A stretch of DNA of 64,000 bases from Tethya wilhelma (Eukaryota > Porifera > Demospongiae > Tethyida > Tethyidae). The translations under genes and the position numbers were made by a program. Positions 57,376 through 64,000 of this stretch are shown here, one piece after another. The stretch spans positions 980,759 through 1,044,758 of the forward strand of contig CAXIPT010000003.1 of assembly GCA_964030475.1 (NCBI GenBank). The letters are read 5' to 3'. The notes beneath the pieces are model-generated. The model was not told where the DNA came from and searched no databases. It saw only the letters and a list, made by a program, of their open reading frames with translations. Each line of letters starts with the position of its first letter. Within the stretch, counting starts at the first letter, position 1.

Positions 57376-57778
57376 ATGATAAACATGGCCATCAAGAAAC
57401 CAACTAGATGGTGTTGCTACATCTTCTCCCTCTCTCTACTGCTGTGGACCTTCACAGGAGAACTAGGGATCTATTATTACTACTCCCTCTGGTGGGCGTG
57501 GCCACAACCTCCCTGGCCTTCAAGAGAAGTCACAATCCAGCATTATTCGGACAATGATATCCACTATTTCACTAAATCTGGTACAACAGCAAGCCAGACC
57601 CAGAGCAGTAGAGATGGTAAGGGTCGTCAATGGGGTGTGCTGAGAATGCTGCTGATTTCCGATCCCCATATCATGTGCTCATGTGACAGGTATGCCTGTT
57701 CTACATATATGTTATGTATATATGTATGTACATACACAATTGTAAATTATCATTACATAAAAAAATTTATGCACTCTC

Positions 57779-57872
<94 letters not shown>

Positions 57873-59057
57873 TCACATGTAGAGATGAACCATGGCTAGC
57901 TCGATGGGATGCTGACCGCTACTTACAGAAATCCTTCTCCTTTCTCTCCTCATCCCTCACACCCTCACACATCACCCCTCACACTGTCACCCCTCGCACA
58001 ATCATCGTCCTAATGGGTGACGTCTTCTCTAGCGGATATAAAGCATCCAAACCAGACTGGGAGGAATACTTGAAGGTGAGGCAATTGACAGATGTATCTG
58101 TGTGTTATTTATACTTGCTTGTGAAGGACTAGCTACTCACCATTTGCATCATTTGATTGACGCCTGTACAATTTAACAAGTTGGAACTCAGCGGTCAGGA
58201 AACAACAGACAATGTCGTACCACGTACTGTCTAATTCTTGTCAATCATTGAGGAATTTACTACCGTATGGCGGGAAATTTTCGTATGGTGGAAATTTTCG
58301 TATATTTCGTATGCGGTTCGAATATACGAAAATTAAAACTGCGAAAATTTAACTTCCGCATTTAATTTATACGAGCGCGCGCTGCGTATACGAAATTTAA
58401 AACTACGAAAATTTCTTCTGGCGCGTTTATACGAAATTTTGCACCAACGAAAATTTCCCGCTATACGGTAATACCTTTTGTTATAAGTGCTTGGTGCAAT
58501 ACACATACTTAATTTGTAGTTTCATGGACTCTCTAAATTCAGAATTCCTTACCTTACTCCATAGCAACTTTAATACTCATCCATATACATAGCAAGTTTC
58601 ATTCTCCATGTTGCTGATACGAACAGTTTTATTTCAGCTCAGGTTGCATATTGTATTTTTCCTACAGTGTCTTCAAAGGACCTATTCGTTCGCCACTTTA
58701 GCGAATGATGTCATTGTTGCCGTGGGTGACAACGATATCGGAGGGGAAGGGAGGGATCACATGACTGAGACGATTGTTGGAAGATATCGTGATGCTTTTG
58801 GAGAGATGAATAGAGTTGTGAGGTTTGGAGGAGTACAGATAATCAAGGTAATGAGTAATACAATACCTTTTGCTTTGTTTCCTTTGTAAATATTTTTTTA
58901 CAAAGATGTGCCATAAATATCTTTTCCATAGCTTTGGCTCTCTCAACTGCATGCATATTATTCTTTCTTGTAGTGATTAGCTTATAACACTTCAACTTAT
59001 GTTTCCAATGCACTCACACTGTCTTTTCTCTATGTACACCCCCACACTGTCTCTCTA

Positions 59058-59089
<32 letters not shown>

Positions 59090-59495
59090 TATTCAGCTCA
59101 CAACGGTGTGCTTCATCAACCCCTCACCTAAAACCCAGTCAGAATTAGACTGTCGACAGTCACTAACAACCTTCATGAATCAATTTGACACAGCTAGACC
59201 ACCACCTAACTCAACTAACGCACCTAACACAACACTGATACTGTCTCACGTCCCTCTTAACTCACTCCTGAGCACAACTAACATCAAGACAAAGATTTTA
59301 TCTTCTTTGAGACCAAATTACGTTTTTAGCGGACACATCCACCATGAGAAGTACACTACCCATTCTCACCTACTGGGACATCATGGTTCTTTGGCTAACG
59401 AGGAAAGATTAGAGGGTTTTACTCACGAGATTACAGTCCCCACTGCTAGTTATCGTATGGGAGAAAGACACATGGGGATAGGGGCAGCTGTCATT

Positions 59496-59496
<1 letters not shown>
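57376..59496 (+). CDS. MPPE1-like: MPPE1/PGAP5-like metallophosphoesterase, last exon missing
   Basis: Four exons join in frame: 57376 (or ATG 57385, better context) to 57689, 57883-58075, 58668-58847 and 59097-59496. Exon 1 encodes a signal anchor after CCYIF and the metal-binding motif LLISDPHI. Exon 2 gives VLMGDVFSSG, and exon 3 VGDNDIGGEGRD. Exon 4 gives LSHVPL and VFSGHIHHEKY, then HEITVPTASYRMG. These match the order of motifs in Cdc1/MPPE1 phosphodiesterases, which remodel GPI-anchor glycans in the early secretory pathway and use Mn2+. The motif that is normally GNHD reads GDND, an unusual change at a metal/catalytic site. The final exon with the C-terminal membrane anchor is absent here, and a GT repeat plus a family-2 repeat follow. 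A matching exon lies at 41707-41840. Confidence 0.85.
57773..57873. repeat. CT and CA microsatellite in intron 1
   Basis: A long CT tract followed by CA units forms the pyrimidine tract ahead of exon 2 of the phosphoesterase gene. Confidence 0.95.
58261..58470. mobile_element. Complete 210-bp MITE in phosphoesterase intron 2
   Basis: The ends TACCGTATGGCGGGAAATTT and AAATTTCCCGCTATACGGTA are inverted repeats with one or two mismatches. The interior repeats CGAAAATT motifs on both strands. The TA at each outer end could be a TA target duplication, which would fit a Tc1/mariner-type origin. A partial copy is at 31868-31946. Confidence 0.75.
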
Positions 59497-59545
<49 letters not shown>

Positions 59546-59660
59546 AAGAATTCTACACACAACCAAACAGTGTTATTCCATCTTGTTTGCTTTCTTTTTA
59601 CGATTTAGCCATTCCTATGTCTCTTTACATTTCCAATGTTTTTATAATTGTTTGTTTTCA
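59497..59660. repeat. GT microsatellite plus family-2 repeat arm
   Basis: About 23 GT units follow the last recognised phosphoesterase exon. One family-2 arm (TTCCATCTTGTTTGC ... CATTCCTATGTCTC) then replaces the expected intron or last exon. Confidence 0.75.
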
Positions 59661-59919
59661 TTTTTTCATAATTAATTTTACTATTAGAGTGCTGCGTTAT
59701 TATGCTTACAATTACATCAATCATCAAAAGCCTATAAAATTATTATTTTTATCAATTCTTTATTTATAAACATATAATTTTATTAAAATGTCCTATACTT
59801 ATGATCCGAAGGGGAAAAAAAAAGTTAACCAATTAATGTAACTAAGTTTTTGTACGTTCAATTTCTGAGCTATGTATATTATATGCTGCAACTACACAGG
59901 TGAACACTAGTCTCTAGGC

Positions 59920-61296
59920 TCATGGCTCTGGATTCTGTACTGCACCCAAATCGATAAAAGTTTGTTCGTTAGAAAAGCTAATATTGACGGGATAGATATA
60001 ACGTGTGAGCGTATCCCCACGAAGAACAGCATACCTACACACTAGCTTAGACGTGAAATAGAGCACATCCTTCGTATCGGGAGGGCCTTCATACACTGCT
60101 TCAGTATTCATGTGGAGCGTGCTCCTAGCTAGATTAGCAATAGGCAAAGGAGCATTGTTCCAGGTGAAATGGTTTGACCAATTATCCCCATCCACAGCAG
60201 TGTAGTAGAATTCCCAACCACACATTGCTTGATCGGAAATGTTACGAACACTGTAATCTTGAATGGTGGTACTCTTCTGGTTGCTTGCACTGAAAGAGGC
60301 AGTGACGTTGGCACTCGGTCCAGTAGCATCACCACCTCCGGTAACACCAAAGCTCCAGCCAGTAGTTGAGGTGTACGTTGTTTGGCTGTTTGGTGTATGT
60401 GGCTCAATATTGGGACGAACCCACCCAGCAGGCAATTGAGCGTTGTTGTAATCACTTGTCTGACCAGGCCAAATGTGGATTATTCCATAACGATTGAAGT
60501 AGCCTTTAGCCCAGTTATCATCAGAGCCCATTGTGGAAGTCATGCCAATAGCATCAGTAAGCTTGAACTGGATCCATTTTCGGCGCGGCGTCTTGGTAGC
60601 ATAGATTGTGATATGAATGGTACCGAATGCTTTGACGATACCATTTCTCGTTCTATCATTCAGCCATTGCGGAGCATTTGGATGGGTTGGATGAAGGACA
60701 TACTGCTCAAAATGGACCCAGGCATCCATTTGCCAGTAATGAGTTGGTTCATCGTCTCCCTTGTTTGTCTTAGCACTCGATTTCAAAAATTCTGCAAGAG
60801 ACTCCATTTCAGCTGTTTCAACATCAGTTGGTTTAGTTGGCAGACCAGCTCCAGAAGTTGTTGGCTCAAGTTCACGAGATTCTGCAGCATCTTTCGGAAT
60901 AGGGTTGTCTATTTGCAGTACTTCATCAAATGTTGCAGATGGTTTGTTGTGGCTGATCACGAGCAGTTCTTGCTTGCGTCCAAGGCCACGATTCTTAACT
61001 GCAATGTACTTGCCTAGTGGACTCACAGCTACACCATACTTATGGAGATCACCAGCACTGCATTCAATCATGACAATAGTGATGTCGTTTTTCTTGATGG
61101 TTTGCACAAAGAGATCTTGGTGCTTTCCAACAGTAGCATCCTTCTCAATAAGAATTGCAGTCATCCTGTCCATTTTTGGCAAGAAAGATTCGAATGTACT
61201 CTCATTCAGCTCTTCTGGACTTTGATTCAGATACTGATCACTTGCAAGCACTTTAGCTAGTGCCTGAGCAGATTTGCTTCCAAGATACAGCAACAT
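59920..61296 (-). CDS. Single-exon pore-forming-toxin-like protein (leukocidin/aerolysin-type barrel suspected)
   Basis: An uninterrupted 458-residue frame starts at ATG 61296. The N-terminal third (residues 1-180) is a mixed helical region of unknown kind with a hydrophobic, non-classical start (MLLYLGSKSAQALAKVL). The rest is beta-rich. Around residues 300-350 there is an alternating Ser/Thr/Gly stretch (TSTTGWSFGVTGG) followed by SANVTASFSASNQKSTTI and DYSVRNIS. This pattern is typical of the membrane-inserting hairpin of beta-barrel pore-forming proteins. I cannot assign a family with certainty. No introns are needed, unlike its neighbours, and no similar gene is present in the window. 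A horizontally acquired or defence-type gene is possible. There is no obvious secretion signal. Confidence 0.6.
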   Translation of the reverse strand: MLLYLGSKSAQALAKVLASDQYLNQSPEELNESTFESFLPKMDRMTAILIEKDATVGKHQDLFVQTIKKNDITIVMIECSAGDLHKYGVAVSPLGKYIAVKNRGLGRKQELLVISHNKPSATFDEVLQIDNPIPKDAAESRELEPTTSGAGLPTKPTDVETAEMESLAEFLKSSAKTNKGDDEPTHYWQMDAWVHFEQYVLHPTHPNAPQWLNDRTRNGIVKAFGTIHITIYATKTPRRKWIQFKLTDAIGMTSTMGSDDNWAKGYFNRYGIIHIWPGQTSDYNNAQLPAGWVRPNIEPHTPNSQTTYTSTTGWSFGVTGGGDATGPSANVTASFSASNQKSTTIQDYSVRNISDQAMCGWEFYYTAVDGDNWSNHFTWNNAPLPIANLARSTLHMNTEAVYEGPPDTKDVLYFTSKLVCRYAVLRGDTLTRYIYPVNISFSNEQTFIDLGAVQNPEP

Positions 61297-63190
61297 GATA
61301 AGTTAGCTTCAGATCACGGATGTATAGGTTCAATGAGAAGAGATGTCAGTATGTCGGCAACCAAATAGGACCGGGGAAGAAAGGATTCTGGAATATTAGT
61401 GACAGAAAGCCTACTAGAGACTGAGTTGGTCACCTCATCAGCTCATGCTGTTTATAGTATGCCGACAATACGCACGCCGTGCTACATCCGGTATTATTGT
61501 GTGCATGCGTGGAATTGCGCGCGCATGCGCATGATTCAAATGTCATAATTATAATTATAATAAAAATTAATATGTACCTTGCATTGTTACCATGTAATTG
61601 TTGCTAGGTTCATGTCCACACTACAGGAAGTTCACAAAAGACTGAGGAAGCAAGACAAAAATCAGTATAATATAATAATTATTATTATAATTATTATTAA
61701 AGTTTTTCTCATAATATATCCATGCAGTGCACTAAATGCATTGCGTTTAATTGCGTCGCCAAAATTTAATTAATGTGAACTACTATTACCCGACGCAGCA
61801 CCGGATATTGTGAATACGCCTTACCTAGCCATGCAGCTATTATCTGCTATACTTTGATCCGCGCTGCTTAGCTAACTTATTAGCAGAAATTCGAACATGT
61901 GCATGTTATTGTACGGATCATTCTTCAAAATGGACTGAGGATGGATATAATTATGAGGGATCAAAAAATGCAAGTATAGTCGCAAGTATGCCGAAATTGA
62001 GAAACATACCTTGATCCAATACTTTTTACAGCACTTCTCAATCCTATACACAATAATGTGTTCAAAATAGTGTGCTAGGTAACATCATACTGTATCATAG
62101 CATTTGTGATATCAGTGCATCCAATAGTGTAGACCATATACAGCCGGCCATGCAGCATGCAGTCACACACTGTCTCTATGGTGATACTATAGCTATTATC
62201 ATGGTGTGATTGCTCAAGAGTGAAGGGCCAGAGCTTATAATATTATTATTGGCATGTTGTTTATACTTTGGCTGAGATAACATTATATCAGTTATTACAA
62301 TCAAAGTCACAAACAACTACATATATAATGATAAGATCTGACCACTGATTTTCCAATGGTATAGGCAGCATCGATCACTATGGAGACACCGAGACAGTAT
62401 GTGCATGCTGGCCGGCTAAACACTATCAATTGATGTATCACTAACACTAATATAACAGTAGTATGGGGTTACATAGTTCTTGTCCACAGGAGTATGTTCT
62501 GTATGTTCAAAATAGTGTGCTCGATTATCATGCATAGTGATTACGTTCAATTGCATAATATTATGTAGACTACATGGTTCCACAGTAACAAGTAGGATGA
62601 GATAATTATCATTACAATCATACTACTAGTCTACTAGTGTGCATGGAGAGTCAACTTGATGATCTTATGAATGCTTTAGCCAAGCTATAGGAATCATTTT
62701 TTTATTAGTCAGCCATCACACATGTTGCTCATTGGGGCAAGCCTGAGCGAGCCCCCTCTTAGTCGTCTGTCCCGTACGTCGACGTCTTTCCGCGCATTTG
62801 TGTATTATGTCATAAATAATATGGCCACGTATTTAGTCTATGATTATGTGCATGGGGGGGAGTGCATGCATGTGTATATCACCAAGACCAACAGATTTTG
62901 TCGCTTGCATTTGTCGGCAAAACAAATTCTCCAAAATAACTGTTTGGCCTTCAACAAATTCGAATGTATACATTTGCAGGAGCAAAGCAAATAAAAATGC
63001 CTGTTGGTGATAGGCCTGTTGATTAATAGCTATGGTATAATTAATATTATTACACTGTTTAAATTAATATTAATTTTTGGTATTTTTTTTACAACATTAA
63101 AGTTATGGTATCAAAATTTAATGCTTTGAGTTATATGTAGCTAGTTGAAGAGGATTCTCTTCAAAAAGTATTGTGTTAGGTGATGTTTCG
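61297..63190. other. No gene recognised; diverged family-1 remnant
   Basis: Bases about 61840-62055 contain a diverged family-1 foldback arm (GCCGAAATTGAG...CAATACTTTTTACAGCAC). The rest is AT-rich, with a GCGCGCATGCGC-type patch near 61505-61530 upstream of the toxin-like gene. Short frames have no domains. Confidence 0.5.
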
Positions 63191-63895
63191 TTATCTCTTT
63201 CTTTGTTTCTTCTCTTGTTGACTTTCTGTTTGTGGGTAGAGCGATGACGAAGCATTGGCGTACATGTGAACCTCACTGACAGTAGTAGGTATGATCGTCA
63301 TGGCAACACTAGAGAGTCTGCCCCCATCAGTTAATTCCCCTTGAGAATTGAGTATGCCCCTATCATTAACATGATCTTGATTAAAAACAGCTTCCTTTGA
63401 ACTCTCCCACTCAACCTTCTTGTTCAAAATCCAGTTATCAAAATGAGAACTTTTTGAGTTTAAATCGTTCCCATCTTTATCTAAAGTTTGCATTTTAACC
63501 GACCTTCGACCTCTTGTTGCCATGGTTACATGTTCATGTGGAAATTGCGGCACAACATCACACAAGTAGCCAATCAGATGTGACCCGGGTAGTGTGATCA
63601 CCAGTCTTTCATTTCTCACTTCAACTCTAAACTTGATTCGTCCGATCCTGCTATCGAATCGAGTCCCAAACTGAAATGGCCCGTATCCTCCACTGAGGTA
63701 CCTGTCATGTGACATACGCAGCAGTGTTGGTAGAGTGTGGAATGGAAAAGGTGTGTTGAGAGTGAGTTTGATGTTTGTGGCCAGTAGAAGAGACGTGGGG
63801 TAGAGGGGGAGCTGGTAGGTGTTGTTGCCAAGGGAGGACTGGAAGTCTTCTGGTGGGTTGGTGGCGCCTGGTGATACAAAGATGCTTTCGTTGAG
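63191..63895 (-). CDS. Terminal exon of an unrecognised gene
   Basis: A phase-0 acceptor (CTTCACAG|CTC) at 63896/63895 opens 234 codons to a stop at 63191. The sequence reads like compact folded protein at first (LNESIFVSPGATNPPEDF, GGYGPFQFGTRFDSRIGRIK, LVITLPGSHLIGYL), then becomes polar and ends in a basic QQEKKQRKR tail. No family or motif is recognised, and there is no membrane segment. A partial copy of its 3' end lies at 41981-42090. Upstream exons would lie beyond the microsatellite and the end of the window. Confidence 0.6.
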   Translation of the reverse strand, partial: LNESIFVSPGATNPPEDFQSSLGNNTYQLPLYPTSLLLATNIKLTLNTPFPFHTLPTLLRMSHDRYLSGGYGPFQFGTRFDSRIGRIKFRVEVRNERLVITLPGSHLIGYLCDVVPQFPHEHVTMATRGRRSVKMQTLDKDGNDLNSKSSHFDNWILNKKVEWESSKEAVFNQDHVNDRGILNSQGELTDGGRLSSVAMTIIPTTVSEVHMYANASSSLYPQTESQQEKKQRKR

Positions 63896-63900
63896 CTGTG

Positions 63901-64000
<100 letters not shown>

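Overview
The window looks like animal nuclear DNA, most likely from a demosponge such as Amphimedon queenslandica. That species call is inference; no search was run. The DNA is AT-rich, has short GT-AG introns, many small inverted-repeat elements and CA/CT microsatellites, and encodes animal-type domains: death domain, CARD-like helical domain, fibronectin type III (FN3), AIG1/GIMAP-like GTPase, Roc-COR, BRCT and LY6/uPAR-like. There are ten isolated N bases and two N runs. Several sit where homologous units end abruptly, so parts of the layout may be contig joins rather than true adjacency.

The main content, about 5-55 kb, is a cluster of at least twelve AIG1-like GTPase genes, fragments and pseudogenes. 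They share a P-loop, a DTPG-like G3, an LTxAN or LTHAD G4 region and a signature PPDR(E/D)(D/E)W(F/L)xPLW after the G domain. Three architectures occur: (1) a compact GTPase, one of which ends in a CaaX-like box (24.9-25.7 kb; relatives at 38.3 and 40.8 kb are truncated); (2) a GTPase followed by a glycine-zipper segment (8.6, 9.5, 36.6, 47.2 and 54.2 kb); (3) a GTPase built into large multidomain proteins (5.4-8.3 kb: CARD-like, three FN3, GTPase, coiled coil; 26.4-31.2 kb: see next). A truncated CARD-like/FN3 paralogue lies at 15.3-16.3 kb, a fossil at 24.1-24.4 kb, and a Roc-COR gene at 11.7-14.0 kb.

The most striking gene spans 31231-26385 on the minus strand. A six-exon model stays open through every junction, with all five introns in phase 1, and predicts about 1491 residues. 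It begins with a three-membrane-segment leader that ends in a canonical 2A ribosome-skipping motif (GDVERNPGP). A death domain, a helical region, an AIG1-like GTPase and four FN3 domains follow. If the 2A works, one mRNA would give a membrane protein and a separate soluble death-domain/GTPase/FN3 protein. A second copy at 21301-19934 keeps the leader, the 2A and the death domain but lacks the rest.

The flanks hold a Ser/Gln-rich nuclear-looking gene (36.05-31.95 kb, minus), a C-terminal 53BP1-like tandem BRCT fragment (52.46-53.48 kb, plus), an MPPE1/PGAP5-like metallophosphoesterase gene (57.4-59.5 kb) with scattered duplicate exons at 41.7, 50.2, 51.5 and 56.5 kb, a LY6/uPAR-like single-pass membrane gene (43.7-42.4 kb), a single-exon pore-forming-toxin-like gene (61.3-59.9 kb) and an unrecognised terminal exon (63.9-63.2 kb). 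At least six families of small inverted-repeat elements are present. One 616-bp copy has a perfect 9-bp target duplication, and others truncate or interrupt genes.

Taken together, this reads as a fast-evolving, duplicated locus of cytosolic immune-type GTPases coupled to death-fold domains. That functional reading is inferred from domain content only.
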